From Vandiemenella viatica (Eukaryota; Arthropoda; Insecta; Orthoptera; Morabidae), in contig JARYHS010008074.1 of NCBI GenBank assembly GCA_031002005.1, positions 182,924,494 through 182,988,493 of the forward strand: DNA of 64,000 nucleotides, written 5' to 3'. Positions 11,041 to 23,183 of this stretch are shown one piece after another. The notes under the pieces are model-generated. The model saw nothing but the letters and a program-made list of their open reading frames with translations, did no database searches and was not told where the DNA came from. Position 1 is the stretch's first letter. Every line of letters begins with the position of its first letter. The position numbers and the translations under genes are program-made.

Positions 11041-12850
11041 CTTAAACATTATTTTCTTATGACATTTCGTATTCACACAAATATTTTTGATAATTAGTTA
11101 AAACATGGAAGAAGTAAACGATGACTCCCATTGCAACTTAAGTTGTAATTTCCAGAGTTATTAAATAGTTGTTCTTGTGAAGATATATATATATGCTGAA
11201 GCGACCATATTTCGTGTTAGATAAAAAACAGCGAAAGGAGAAATAAAAAGTTTTAGTAGTAAACGATTATGTGAGATGGCTCCCTAAAAGTAATTAATTT
11301 GATTACATGAAGAAGCGATTAAAAATGAAACATTACGGAATTGGGACCTGTCGTATCAAAAAATGCGTCTGTCCGTATACTCTGTTCTGAGTACACACTG
11401 CGTGATGAGGATTATAACATTTTTACCGAACTTGATCGTGTTAAAGTATGCTTTCATAGGTTCTTTATACAGTCACCAATCCCTCTTAATTACCCCAAGA
11501 GATAAAGGTTTATGGAGTAAAACAGTTCTTGCTTAAACAATGATTATATTCTAGAATTTTACATGGTACAAGTTGAGGTACCAGAAAGATAAGGCATCGG
11601 AACCATCGTCTCCTTGAATTAGATTGCAGGTTGACGTCCCTCACACACACCGATTGGCAATCATTCATGTGTAGTGGGTGCCTTAGTGGGCAAACTACGT
11701 TACAATTATCTTTCATACCTTTATGATTAATAAAAGGGGATTTTTAATTTTAATTTTTATGAAGGAGTGAAAATTCATTAATTTTTCAAGAATCTCGATG
11801 TTAGTTGGAATTTAGGAAAATTGTCACAATATGACATTTATTTTCTTATCATTGGCGATTACAAGTCTGAGCGACTTTACCGTTAACATTAACATAAATT
11901 GGTAAAATCATAAATGCAACGCTCAGAGGTACAATTAGGCGTCATGAGCAAACAAACAATTGTATATTTACTTTTAAATCCATCTCAGAATTAAAATACA
12001 AGAAATAATGACAACTGGAAACAATGAAAAATACAAGTTATGCCGACCTCAGACAAAGGTATCATAATACTGTGACTTTACAGATAAAAGAAAATCATGG
12101 GCGCCACGAATGAACAATATATCATTCGAAAATAACTAGTTCTGGCAAATTATGCCGCTACCTCAGGGGTTTTTCAATTACAAAGTTAGAACATGGATCT
12201 ATCCTCTCAAAATCGCTTAAGGATTCAGTTTTACGGAATGCACAATCAGATGGCTTGGTCGTAATAAGTTACCATTGTAGTTCTGCGTCCGATGTCTGCG
12301 GTGACCGGAGATGACCCACGGTATGTGAGATTGTCTCACAAGGCGGCTACAGACACGTCCTGTCTGTTAATGCGCATCATCGCATTACTGGCGGTGTCGC
12401 CGTGATAAGCCTGCTCCAGCAAGCCGGCAGCTAGGAGTAGTACAGCGGCAGATGGCGAGAGAAGCCAACCTTACAAGTCCACCTCAGACTAGACTCGCCT
12501 AGGATCGAATGTAGAATGTCTAGCTCCTCGCTCTTCGGTCCACGAGGAAAACTTCTTGCTCCACCCCCTTGTAGTCTCGTAGATCACATTCAACAGAAAA
12601 TTCCCAGGATTTTAAGTTATATGCTCATTTCGATTGGACCGTCAGGTTGGCACCTAATGTCACGTGATACCCGCGATATTTGATTTGCCCCGCGTAACTC
12701 ACAGAGGTCGGACAAATTCGGCTAAGTTCGAGGACGACTCTGTGTTCGGGCGGCAGGCATTTCCCGCCAGGTGAGTGACATTGTTGACCGCGCCCACCCC
12801 CAGGGAGCAGAGTGTGTCGTCCGGCAAAACCCTAAATCCGCGACTTCCTG
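11041..12850. other. Unassigned AT-rich then CpG-richer sequence
   Basis: No ORF or family recognised. From about 12240 the sequence becomes GC/CpG-richer up to 12850, which may be internal sequence of the possible LTR element next to it. Confidence 0.4.
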
Positions 12851-12855
12851 TCGCC

Positions 12856-13590
12856 ATGGTTCGGGAAGACCACGATTAGCTGCAAGCCTACACAGCTCAA
12901 TAATTCTTTAATATTCGCTTTAACAAGATACACTGAATGTTCACCATTGCGTTACAGTCCTCACTTGGAATCTTGCGTACTTTATAAAATTACAACAAAA
13001 ATCTGTTTAGTTGGTCGCCCAAGATTTATATTATTATTTATATAATAAAAATGCACATTGGAACCTGGCGACAGCGCGTCACGTTACACAGGAAATTGCC
13101 CCAAAATTCGAAAGATCATGCTGTAGCACACCGGAATATCATCAGAGTCCACTGTCCTGATTGTTAATATAACAACATGAAGTTTTAAAAGTTCCCCATT
13201 TCACCACTGCTAAACTCTTCAAAGTAACTAACCACATAATTCGCTGCCCATCACGTAGCTCTTCTCGCCTCGACTGCCCGCTCGAAAAACTGCTTGAAAA
13301 ACTATCCCCGACTGCTTGTGCTGATCGGCTTTTTATAGCCTTGGCTTATTTATTGCTGAATTGCCATGGAACAACGGTATTTAGCTACGCGGAAACACTT
13401 TTCTTTGGTGAGTTACTAAAAGCTCCCACTCCTGTGGAACACTAATTTTACTCGGATTTTCACGAAATTTTAATATATTACAGTCTAATTTATTCCCAAT
13501 CTTTTTGGTTATGACAAATTTTTTTCGTAATTAATCTCGTTTAAGAGCAATTAATTTCTAAAAGTGACACATGGTGATGCTATCACATGT
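12856..13590 (-). mobile_element. Possible LTR of an LTR retrotransposon
   Basis: On the minus strand a TATA box (GGCTATAAAAAGCC, complement near 13328-13342) is followed by a plausible transcribed region, an AATAAATA-type signal and, at about 12855, ACCATGGCGACAGG. The latter resembles an LTR end followed by a TGGCGAC-type primer binding site. The upstream border is not certain (TGTGATAGC near 13590). No gag or pol is visible. A host promoter is an alternative. Confidence 0.3.
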
Positions 13591-14749
13591 CAACCCTAAA
13601 ACTTCGTTTTTCTTACTTTAAAAATCATGTTATCATTGAACTGTTATATTTTTTGTTATAAACTGAATTTTTCTCTCTCAACTGAGCCTACTTTTATCTT
13701 CTTAGCTCTTTTATCTAAAAAGTTCCAATTCTTTATTTTTCCAATATCTTCTCAGATAAATTTTAAAAGCGTACAAAAACCACCTTAAAGTGATTGTCAT
13801 TCTCCGCTTTCTTAGTGGAAATGAATGAAACACAATTCATTATGACTGAAAAACAACCTTATATGAATATTATGTCTTTTACAAAAATATTTTAGAATTG
13901 ATTTAAAAAGTGATTTCTCATTAAGAAAATCGTTATAAAAGTTCTTTACAATACAATTATGTGAGATTTTCCCCCTTCTAAATGGTTTTAGCAAGATAAT
14001 GGAAATATAACAAGGTTATGTTCTGAAATGAAAAGTGCTTTACTATTGAAAATGATTATAAAAATTATTATTCGCTATGTGCATAATATGTAAGAGGCCT
14101 CCTGCTGAATGGTTTAGGTAAGATAATAGATACATAATAGACCATTGTTATCTAAGTTAATAAATTCAATAATTTTTATTAATTACAAAAGAAAATGATC
14201 ACTACCAATTAACCAATCGCAAATATTTTCAGCAGAAATACTGACTTTAAATGATATTGTCAAGTTTTGTATGAAATAGTCATATCTTGGATCTGGAAAG
14301 AAATAGCCTAGCTAGTCTTCAATTGAAACATAAAATCCAATGTTTTGATATGCTGAGACTTCAAAACTGAAGAGCTTAACTCCAAGTTTCATATATTTCT
14401 GTTAATTAAAATTTCTTCACGGTGTTCGCAAGAGAAAGAAACCAGTACACTAGTAAATTTACTAGCTCGGACGCAGACATCGCACATTAGATTTCTTCTA
14501 ATCCAAACGATAACTACTTTCTGGAAATTATACGTTGTAATGAACAAAAAATATTTTACTGTACAATTCGATCCAAACAAACGTATTTGTATTTTTTGTA
14601 ATATTTTGAGCAGAGAGTAAGTATGTTTGTTTCATACTTTCTGGATTTTAAAAGTTAGTTGTACAACACAATTATACTATCTCTGTTCGGTGCATTAGCT
14701 AAACAATTCTACGCCATAAACCACTTTTAAAAATTAGCTCAGTATGTAA
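13591..14749. other. AT-rich spacer, nothing recognised
   Basis: Short, stop-dense reading frames only. No repeat structure was seen by eye. Confidence 0.5.
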
Positions 14750-15143
14750 GGGGGCATCCATAAATTACGTGAGGTGTTTTTACGGATTTCTGGACCCCCC
14801 CCTCCCCCCTGGTGAGATTTCGTGAGATCTGGCCGGAGCCCCCCCCCCCCCTCTGGTGAGATCTGGTCCGTGAGAAGCCCCCCTAGAAATCGCCCTGGAA
14901 ACTTTTTTTTTAGGTCACACCCTAACTTTTTTGACGAAATACCCTCCTAAAATCGACTTTGCCGCAAATTTGAGACCTTTATTTTTTTTTTTTTTTTTTT
15001 TTTGCTCTACTGTCCCCAAATTTTTCGCAAAATCTCACGTGAGATTTCCGTAGAACCCCCCCCTCCCCCTTGGTGAGATCTGGTGAGATTTCGCCGGACC
15101 CCCCCCTCCCCTATTTCACCTCACGTAATTTATGGATGCCCCC
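14750..15143. mobile_element. PIF/Harbinger-type MITE with TAA duplication
   Basis: Terminal inverted repeats GGGGGCATCCATAAATTACG at both ends continue to GTGAGGTG. TAA occurs at 14747-14749 and 15144-15146, the 3-bp duplication typical of PIF/Harbinger. The interior holds subterminal inverted blocks GGTGAGATCTGG, C-runs and a poly-T tract near 14980. Length 394 bp, non-coding. Confidence 0.8.
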
Positions 15144-15694
15144 TAAGAGGTTTTATGGCTCGATGTACAGGTGTCTCACTCGAATAGGGCTCCGGCTGGA
15201 AGTTTTATAAGTCCTGTCATCTATCTTCGACTGGTTTTTTCTTTGTGTATGTGAAATATCGCAGAATTCTCCGTGGTCTGAAAGCTTTGTTAAAACGAAT
15301 TTTAACCGTTAGGACCTCAGTGTTTCGTTAGGCATCTGCAGCAGAGTTGAATTTGCGGACAACTGAATCTCTGTTAACGAGTTTCCTGAACAGCCCTTGG
15401 TGGCCTCTCTCTCATTAATGCCATACTATACTTCCATATTTTAGCTAAACATGTAATCAAGATTGTATTTAAAAAGCATACACTCAGATATTTGTTAGAT
15501 TCAACACATACGCGGTTTACTTGCGACTGCACTCAATTTTGGTGTATATTGATGTATTAAAAACTGGCATGAGAAACAGGCCGGAATTTCATCACTTACA
15601 TTGATGATATAAGTTGCTTCATGGCCATAGGTATATCCTCAATTGCATAATTAAAACACAGCAAAACCTGTTGCAAATATTCAATGAATTTATT

Positions 15695-15731
15695 GACCGG
15701 TTTCGACCCGCCTTAAGGGAGTCTTCTTCAG
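15695..15731 (-). ncRNA. Hammerhead-like ribozyme core (candidate)
   Basis: Minus strand: CTGAAGA, extra A, a hairpin from GACTC to GGGTC, GAAA, ACCGGT and then C, giving the favoured GTC cleavage triplet. Stem I is only about 2 bp. Confidence 0.4.
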
Positions 15732-15840
15732 AAACTATTTAAAATATATTACATAAATCTAAAAACACTTCTCAATAAAATAGTACACTTTTGTACTAGA
15801 TAAGTGTTTTTAGATTTATGTAATATATTTTAACTAGTTT

Positions 15841-15877
15841 CTGAAGAAGACTCCCTTAAGGCTGGTCGAAACCGGTC
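15841..15877 (+). ncRNA. Hammerhead-like ribozyme core (candidate)
   Basis: CTGAAGA at 15841-15847, extra A, hairpin GACTCC...GGCTGGTC, GAAA, ACCGGTC at 15871-15877. All classical invariant positions are present apart from the added base before stem II. Confidence 0.4.
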
Positions 15878-16092
15878 AATAAATTCATTGAATATTTGCA
15901 ACAGGTTTGGCTGTGTTTTCATTATACAATTGAAGAAATACCGTTGCTGTTGATGCTGCCATGCTCAAGATTTTGATATCCTCAGTTGCCCTACACGTGG
16001 CCCCTGGATGGTGCTAAGATAGCAACAGCGATAAGATGAGATCGAACTGTCTGAATAGACCTCTCGGTCAAAGGATAACCAAAAGGAGCCAG

Positions 16093-18990
16093 AAGGTCCT
16101 TTTCAGGAGCTCGTAGAATTGGACCATCTCTACGCATTTGTCAACTGAATATTGAAGGAATAAGTAGAGCAAAATGTGAATATCTTTCCAGACTTGCACA
16201 GAAATATGCAGTCAATATCATTACGCTCCCAGAAACTCACACAGCAGATGAACAACAGATACAACGCAGAGGGAGAATACCAGATTTTAAATTAATAGCC
16301 TCTAATTTTCATCCCAAGTACGGCCTCGCAATGAGTGTCAAGAATGATTTGCCAAATTAATAGCTCCTGTCAGTAAACTCTGATAATGACATCTATAACA
16401 CTACAGTAAAAGTTGAAAACCTGACGATAGTCAATGTGTCCAAGCCACCTGAAACTAATTGGCCTTTTCCACCTCAACAACACCCAACTATAGTGCGGGC
16501 GACTTCAATAGTAAACATCACCTCTGGGGCGACAGCAAGAATGACTTTAATGGTGAAATACTAGAAAGCTGTATGGAAACTGATAATCTGGAATTAATTT
16601 ATGATGCTAAAGATCTGCCGACCTTTCATTCAGCTCGATGATCCCGAGGATACACTCCATACCTATGTTTGACAACCCAGCTCCAGAGATCACTCAGTCA
16701 AATTCGTCGATCAGTGGTTAAGGATTTTACCCACAGTCAACACAGACCTGTTATCCTAGAGTTAGGAACGTCTATACCTGTTATACGATCACACCCTACA
16801 CCAAGACAGAACTTCAAGAAAGTCAATTGGATTGAATTTTCAAAGCAAACACACTACAATATTAGATGGATTAAACTAACATACAATAATTATAGCAGAT
16901 TTGTTGGGGTCATTAAAGGTGTAGCTAGACGATGTATTCCTAGAGGATACCGCAAAGAATACATCCCTGGTTGGAGCCCAGAAAGTGAGAATTTATTAAT
17001 GAAATATGAGGTACATCCAACCTCTGACAATGCAACACGTCTCCTTCAGTCACTAGACAAGGGTCGTAGAAATTTCTGGCATCGCACAGTAGAATCTTTG
17101 GATTACACCCACTCTAGCAGAGAAACCTGGTCTGTCATTAGAAAATTAGACTGCTCAAACCCTGTGATCAGAAGATCAAAACCTGCCACCATTCTGAATG
17201 ATTTTGCCAAACACCTAGTATCGGTTTCTAATAACATAAAAGATAAGCAAATCAAAAGAGATATCAGGTTAAAACAACGCAACAGGAAAAAAGCAGCCCC
17301 ACAATCATCTGAATTCTCCTTTCCATTCCGAGAAGAGGAAATCAAAGATGCAATCAAACAAATGAAACTGGGAAAAGCAGCTGAATTTGATGGTATTTAT
17401 CATGAACTTTTGGCCCACTGTGGACCAGCTACAGAAAGATGGCTTACCAACTTCTTCTCAAATATCCTACAACCTGGAAACCTCCCACCATTAATGAAGA
17501 AAACAAAAATACTAGCCATATTGAAACCAAATAAGGACGCTATAAAAGTGGTAAACTTTCGACCAATAGCACTTCTAAGTGTCACATACAAATTACTTGA
17601 GTGACTGAAGTGATCAGTAACCACATTCCGATAGAACAATCAGGATTTAGGCCAGGGAGAAGTTGTAATGACCAGTTTTTCACTCTCATATTGAAAATGG
17701 GTTTGCGAATAAATCAGTAAGTTTAGCTGCCTTTTTGGATCTGTCAGCTGCCTACGACACTGTTTGGTGAGAAGGACTTCTTCTGAAATTTGTGACTATT
17801 ATCCCTTGTCTAAAACTTACGGAACTACTTAACAACATGTTGAGCAATAGATACTTTCAGATATACTCTGATGATGACAGAAGCAATATATTTATACTAA
17901 ATGATGGCTTACCCCAAGGATTTGTTTTAGCACCCCTCCTATTCAGTTTGTATACTCACGATTTACCGGAAACATTTCAAGAAAATTTACTTACGTTGAT
18001 GCAATTTGTTTGGTGAACCAGAACGCCAACTTTTCTGATGATCTGGAAAAGTTAGATGAATAGTTCAAGAAAGGATGCCTCTTTCTAAATCCTCAGAAAA
18101 CAGTTATTTCAACATTTCATTTACGTAACAGACAATCGCACTATAAACCAGAAGTCAAATTCAGAGGGCAACTCTTGCCGTATTGCAGCACACCAAAATA
18201 TCTGGGTATAATACTGGACATAATTCTAACTTTCAAGCAGTATCTCTCAAACGTGGCTGCTAAAGTCAAAACGAGAAATAATCCCCAAAAGCTGGCAGGT
18301 ACTTCATAGGGAGCCAGTGCTCACGTTCTAAGATCCACAGCCTTAGCTCTGTTGCTGAATACTGCTCCCCATCCTCGATCAATAGTGCCCACACAAAGAA
18401 GATAGATGTGCAACCCACTCAGGCAATGAGGATAATTACCGGATGCATTCAGAGTGCGAACACCATATGGCTTCCAGTGGTATGCAACATTTCACCCCCA
18501 GCACTAAGAAGATCAGAAGCTCTCTTAAAAAATATTCTGAACAACCCTCAGCTACCTATATATCAAGACATTATTCAAGCAAAACACCAACGCCTGAAAT
18601 CAAGAAAACCATGGCGCACAGCAATCAACCTTACAGCGTCCTCTTTCAACATCAACTAGCTGTGGACAACTCAATGGGAGCATTCATCAATAGTCAATTG
18701 AAATCTAGTTGAGGCCCCCTCAGTACGGTTACAAGGTTTCGATCTCCCCAGGTGGCAGTGAAAAATCATCAATCGGATTCGAACAGGACAAGGCAGATGC
18801 GCCTACTTAGTACACAAATGGGGCTGGGTAGATTCTCCAATTTTTGACTGTGGAGCCACCTTACAGACAATCAGTTACATCGTTTTCAACGGTCCTCTTC
18901 GGTCCTACAAGGGAACAATGGCGGAAATACATTATGCGTCGATCAGTGCAGTTGACTTGATTAAAACATTAGATCTAGAAATATGAAATT
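16093..18990 (+). pseudogene. LINE ORF2: endonuclease, RT and C-terminal region (Jockey-superfamily type)
   Basis: An apurinic-type endonuclease begins with LRICQLNIEGISRAKCEYLS and contains NIITLPETHTADEQQ. It continues through NYSAGDFNSKHHLWGD at about 16490. The linker and RT follow: QMKLGKAAEFDGIYHELLAH, FRPIALLSVTYKLLE, SGFRPGRSCNDQFFTL, FLDLSAAYDTVW near 17740, and LNDGLPQGFVLAPLLFSLY near 17910-17960; the YADD block after it is damaged. The C-terminal part has MRIITGCIQSANTIWLPV, GFDLPR and NRIRTGQGRCAYLVHKWG, ending in a Cys/His-type stretch near 18850. Stops at about 16350, 16641, 17604 and 17770 and frameshifts make it inactive. The order matches Jockey-superfamily pol-like proteins; exact clade unassigned. 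Confidence 0.85.
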
Positions 18991-19199
18991 GTACAAGCAT
19001 GTGATATGTACTTTTCATATTGTGTACCTTGTTAAATAATCATACGATAAATAAATAAAATCACTTACATTGTTATTTTTAACCGCGGAGTCATGGCATG
19101 ACAACCGTCAGTAAAAGCGTTATTTCAAATAATTAACCGTAGCCTGTTGCTTTTGAGGATTGCCTTTGCCCACTTAGGGCTTGCATTGTGAAGTCTTTC

Positions 19200-19440
19200 A
19201 AATGTTTATACCTAAATCAGAACAGTTGCACTGACATCTTGCAGAAGGTAGTCTCTTTGAAGTGGCATTGGGAGCTGCCATGTTGCTCAGAGAAATGGCA
19301 AACGATGGACATAAATGGTGTTGGAGGGGAGCCCAAGACATCATTTGAGACCAAGAGGACCGATGGGGCAAAGACATACGATGGGTCGCTGGAGTTAGTT
19401 GCAAGAGAATAGTTCAAGACCGTTCTACGTGAAGATACAA
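19200..19440 (+). pseudogene. LINE C-terminal fragment
   Basis: In shifting frames the sequence gives LKWHW, HVAQRNGKRW, DRWGKDIRWVAGV and CKRIVQDRST. This is the KW.GHVARM...RRW.DDI..VAG..W...AQDR pattern found at the C-terminus of endonuclease-RT LINEs. Only the last ~80 codons remain. Confidence 0.6.
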
Positions 19441-19739
19441 TTTTACTATTGAATTTACTGATAGTGATGATACTGGATTTCCGATATTAAGCACACACAC
19501 CATAGGTGTCATGACTTACTTCCGCGGGTAAACATACGAGAGTTACTTCAAAATTCGTGGTAACAGCAGGTAAGAAATTCTCAAGTATGTAATTTTAAGG
19601 CCATTATATATTCTAATGTTTAGTGTATGAATTTTGAACAACATAGAGATCGATATAAGTATGGAGTCAAAGACAATATAAGAAATATCAAACGTTGATT
19701 ACAAAAGTATTTATTCCTCTCATTAAAACATGTAATTAC

Positions 19740-20540
19740 ATGCATAGTCCTTCAAAGTAGTATCTTAAAGAATCCATCACACGCTGCCAACGATATGGAA
19801 GGCGCCAAATATCTTTAGTCTGTGACAGAAGCTTCTGATCGCACTTCTCATTTCTGTGGCAATGTCTTCAGACGTACGAAAGGGCATCTTATGCAATGGC
19901 TTCTTTTAACTTGAGGACGAAATCAAATGATCAAAGGTCTTTCGAAAATTATGGATGCTCGAGTACTTCCCACCACTACCGCGCAAGAGCACGATAGCAT
20001 CTAGAAGGCGTTTAGCTTGTTTCTCCCTAATAGGTTGACTTTGGTGGGCGAGTAGCAGAGTGAATAATCTGTCTGACAATGGGGAACATGATTGCACAGT
20101 ATCACCACCCTAATGACCGATAATTTGACGGGGGAAGGATTTCGACATTCCACTGACATGTTTCAGTTCTATTTAATAGGCTATGTCCCAAAATTTATCA
20201 ATGACCATTATTTTCTTCAAAATGCGGTCTCCTGTCTGCATTATCGCACCAAGTGAACACGACATGTCTCGTAACGTCATCGCTTCTACGCTTTAGTTAA
20301 AGCATGTGGCACCTGCTTCTCAAATTTACGTATGTGTAAACCTCGTAAAATCTTTTGATGTTTCTTTGCCTAAAACTCCTACAAAGATGTATCTCATGCT
20401 GAGACAACCTCCTGCCATTCTCAATAAACTGGGAAATTACGAAAAGACCAAAGTCTTTTTGCACATTTACAAATTGTCCTGACCGTTGCATGTCTACAGT
20501 TGCAACTCTTCCACCACAGAATGATGTTGCCCACCTCATA
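19740..20540 (-). pseudogene. Decayed mariner transposase
   Basis: Minus-strand frames give WWEVLEHP*FSKDL*SFDF followed by LKLKEAI. This aligns with the mariner block EVLEHPPYSPDLAPCDF that carries the third catalytic Asp. Downstream come FRTSEDIATEMRSAIRSF and DIWRLPYRWQRVMDSLRYYF, matching the family C-terminus. Many stops and shifts; no terminal repeats recognised. It differs from the other mariners in this window. Confidence 0.55.
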
Positions 20541-20604
20541 ACAGTTCGTTATGTTAGAACATAACACCCTAAAGCTTCCACCAGCTCAGCGTGACACTCT
20601 ATTG

Positions 20605-21100
20605 CAGTGGTCCGCAACCTTTTCGTAATCGCGGCATACCATAAGGTTATTCATAAATCTCGCGGCACACATTAGTGGTCTGCCACTACACGCAATTTTT
20701 TTCAGTGGTATACAGCCCCCTAACACGTAAAAAATGATAGCTAAAAACAGCGGTTGCATAAAATTAATAAACACGCAGTTTTATATTACTATTAAAGTAA
20801 TGTGACACTTGTGCCTGCTTAACTGCACACAGGTGGCTTGATCCGTGGAGAATTCGTTGATAATGTAAGCCTCATTTCTTCATTGACGGATTTGAGTCAT
20901 TCCATCTTGAAAGTTTCCGCAGTCAACATCGAGAAGCCCAATTCACATAAATATGGAGCTGGAGATGGCAATAACACATTAACTGCCATGTCGGAGATAG
21001 CTGGATATTCATTCCTTATTGTTAGATAAAATGTATTTAAAGGAATTTCGAGAAGTTTTAATTTCAATGTTCTGTCAGCTTTTAAATCTGCGAGTTCCTC
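20605..21100 (+). mobile_element. hAT-type 5' end, partial
   Basis: CAGTGGTCCGCAACCTTTTC at 20605, followed by GCGGCATACC and GCGGCACAC, resembles the start of animal hAT elements (CAGTGGTTCGCAACC type, with GCGGCACAC subterminal motifs). No matching right end was found before the SINE at 21190, so the right border is a guess. Confidence 0.4.
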
Positions 21101-21189
21101 TTAAATACCAATTGAAAGATGTTCGGAATTTGCAACGAATGAATCACGAACCCAGTCGAAATCTTCAACACTTTCTCCAAAGTACTTAC

Positions 21190-21432
21190 TGAGCTTGGTG
21201 GGTGAACGGTTAACGTTCGGGCCTCGCATTCGAGAGGACGCGGGTTCGAATCCCCGTCCGGGCATCCAGATTTGGGTTTTCCATGGTTTCCCCAAATCAC
21301 TCCAGGCGAATGCCGGGATGCTTCCTTCAAAAAGGCCATGGCAGAATTCCTTCCCGTTCCTTGTCCCAATCCTATCCCACCTCTAATGACCTCGCTGTCG
21401 ACGAGGCGTAAGGACCAAGCAAAACAAAAAGC
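21190..21432 (+). mobile_element. tRNA-derived SINE, copy 2
   Basis: The tRNA-like head GGTGGGTGAACGGTTAACG (A box) and GGTTCGAATCCCCGTCCGGG (B box) is followed by the family body and ends in GTCGACGAGGCGTAAGGACC with an A-rich tail. Pol III promoter boxes look intact. Confidence 0.85.
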
Positions 21433-21959
21433 AATGAGCGCACCGACATCAGAAAGTAACTATACCTATACCCACTCAACATTCAACGCATGAAGCTGAA
21501 ATCCGTGGCTTTTAATTGTATTTAAATATTTTATGAGTACCTCGGAGTCCTGCCGACGGTTGTGTGGTGGTATAAATAACACTTTCATACGACAACGCAA
21601 AGATGACTGTGAAGAGAGATTTGTACCGACCGTGCCGGATCTAGCTTTCTTCATACTACGCATTGCGAATTCCTAAGTGGGTCAGCGAAATTTACCTGCG
21701 GGAAGAACGTTGCGCGTTTTCAGTGGGCTGGCCAATGACGTGTGATTCACGGTACATAATGTAGACTTTCAATGAGGGGAAAATCCCCTGATTGGCCCAC
21801 TTGAACAGCAGTTCCGTGACGTGCTTACAAAACGATGGCATTCGTCACGGATGTAGCATAGTTTTTTGGCCTCGCATAAGCTTTCACTGGCTTATTCAGA
21901 CGCTGCTCTCTTCCTTTAACAGAGAAGGATAAGAGTTTTCTTTCATCCGTCCATTTTAT

Positions 21960-22030
21960 CTTTCTGTGAGCGGTTTGCTAGCTCAGTTGGTAACATTTCA
22001 CCTTACGTCTGCACCCCGTATAAAAAAATG
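21960..22030 (+). other. tRNA-like A-box fragment
   Basis: GCTAGCTCAGTTGGTAACAT near 21979 resembles a tRNA D-arm, but no anticodon arm or T-arm follows. Most likely a 5' piece of another tRNA-derived SINE. Confidence 0.3.
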
Positions 22031-22476
22031 ATGATTTAAATGCTTCGTAAGTCAAGCTTTAATAATCGAAGCTAAATGAACCTAATAACTTGCTGATCTG
22101 AGACAAGCAAGTTAGGTAACAGTAAGAAACAAATCTTGTAGTTATTGCGGCAAAGAGATAAAATAGCTTCCGGTAATTTATGAATATACCAGTATTTGCT
22201 TGCGACATCGTTCGACTAATAAGCTAACAGATTTCTTAAAAGATTTGGATAAGGACTGAACTTCAATGTTTCAATGAACCACAAAACAATAATTTAATTA
22301 TAGTTTAATTTCTTTACACATGTAAGATTATTTTTGGAGACGGGTTTCTTGTTTAATTATCATCTAATCACGTTTTTTTTTTAAAAAATTTTAAAAAAAA
22401 AACTTCCTTGCTATCCATAGTTTTAGTACCACAATCTGTCAACAGATGGTGAAACTGCTATTTGTTTTACATTTAC

Positions 22477-22723
22477 CGAGCGTGGTGGGTGACCGGATAG
22501 CGCTCTGGCCTCGCATTCTGGAGGACGCCGGCTCGAATCCCCGTCCGGGTATCCAGATTTGAGCTTTCCATGGTTTCCCCGAATCACTCCAGGCGAATGC
22601 CGGGATGCTTCCTTCAAAAAGGCCGTTGCCGAATTCCATCCCGTTCCTTATCCCCCAACCTTTCCCGCCTCTAATTACCTCGGCGTCGACGAGGCGTAAA
22701 GCCATTAGTAAAAAAATAAAAAT
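22477..22723 (+). mobile_element. tRNA-derived SINE, copy 3, with target duplication
   Basis: A box GTGGTGGGTGACCGGATAGC and B box GCTCGAATCCCCGTCCGGG, then the family body and an A-rich tail to about 22723. TTTTACATT precedes the head (22465-22473) and follows the tail (22725-22733), a likely target duplication. Confidence 0.85.
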
Positions 22724-22750
22724 ATTTTACATTAGTCACTTTAAAACTTG

Positions 22751-23170
22751 CTGAGCCAGCCCTAGTGACTCAATTGGTTGCAGCACCGTGATCCTGACAC
22801 GGGGTTATTTGGTTTGATTCTGGTAGTGAAGAAATTTTCATCATCAGGGCTTGGTCAGCAGGGTAGGAGAGATGGTAGTGCGCAATTCCTTATCACCAGG
22901 TTGTGTGCCAAAGTCTTGGGTTAAATCCCAAAACTCTGCACAGCGCATATTGATTGAGGGCGTACAGCACTTGATGGAGCTTGGTCCGTCGGATGGGGAC
23001 GTTAAGCCTGGTGGCTGCCTTGATATTTTTCGAAAGACCCCGGTTTCATCCTCTCCCTCCCTACCACAGCCATCCAGACCGACAATAATACACTCGAAAA
23101 CACACTGGGGAAGGCAACGGGCTACACCCTCCATGGTAACCGCCTACTTCCAGAATCGGGTATTTCATCA
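22751..23170 (+). mobile_element. Second tRNA-derived SINE-like family
   Basis: CCAGCCCTAGTGACTCAATT starts a tRNA-like head with a degenerate B box (GGTTTGATTC). The body contains GTCGGATGGGGACGTTAAGC and CCACAGCCATCCAGACCGAC and ends near the Tc1 element. GATGGGGACGTTAAG is a block I associate with arthropod SINEs. Confidence 0.6.
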
Positions 23171-23183
23171 CAAGAAGAATATA

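Larger units (their letters stand above)
15630..15975. repeat. Foldback unit with two hammerhead-like cores
   Basis: The left arm from about 15630 and the right arm to about 15945 are reverse complements around a centre near 15786 (AGTACACTTTTGTACT). Each arm has TTTCTGAAGAAGACTCCC, the GAAACCGGTC core and GCAACAGGTTTGGCTGTG. The right side continues with ACCGTTGCTG and ATGCTCAAGAT, as in the unit at 1-317. It lies in the 5' region of the LINE; whether it inserted there or belongs to the element is not decided. Confidence 0.75.
15604..19059 (+). mobile_element. Near full-length LINE with 13-bp target duplication
   Basis: ATCACTTACATTG occurs at 15591-15603 and again at 19060-19072, immediately after an (ATAA)n A-rich tail at about 19045-19059. 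This fits target-primed insertion of a LINE on the plus strand. Coding remains fill 16093-18990; a foldback (15630-15975) lies in the 5' part. A 3' tail plus target duplication makes the borders unusually firm for this window. Confidence 0.8.

Noticed and set aside
12240..12855. Host gene exon in the GC-richer stretch
   Set aside because: No frame stays open and no splice pair is convincing; an LTR element internal region fits as well.
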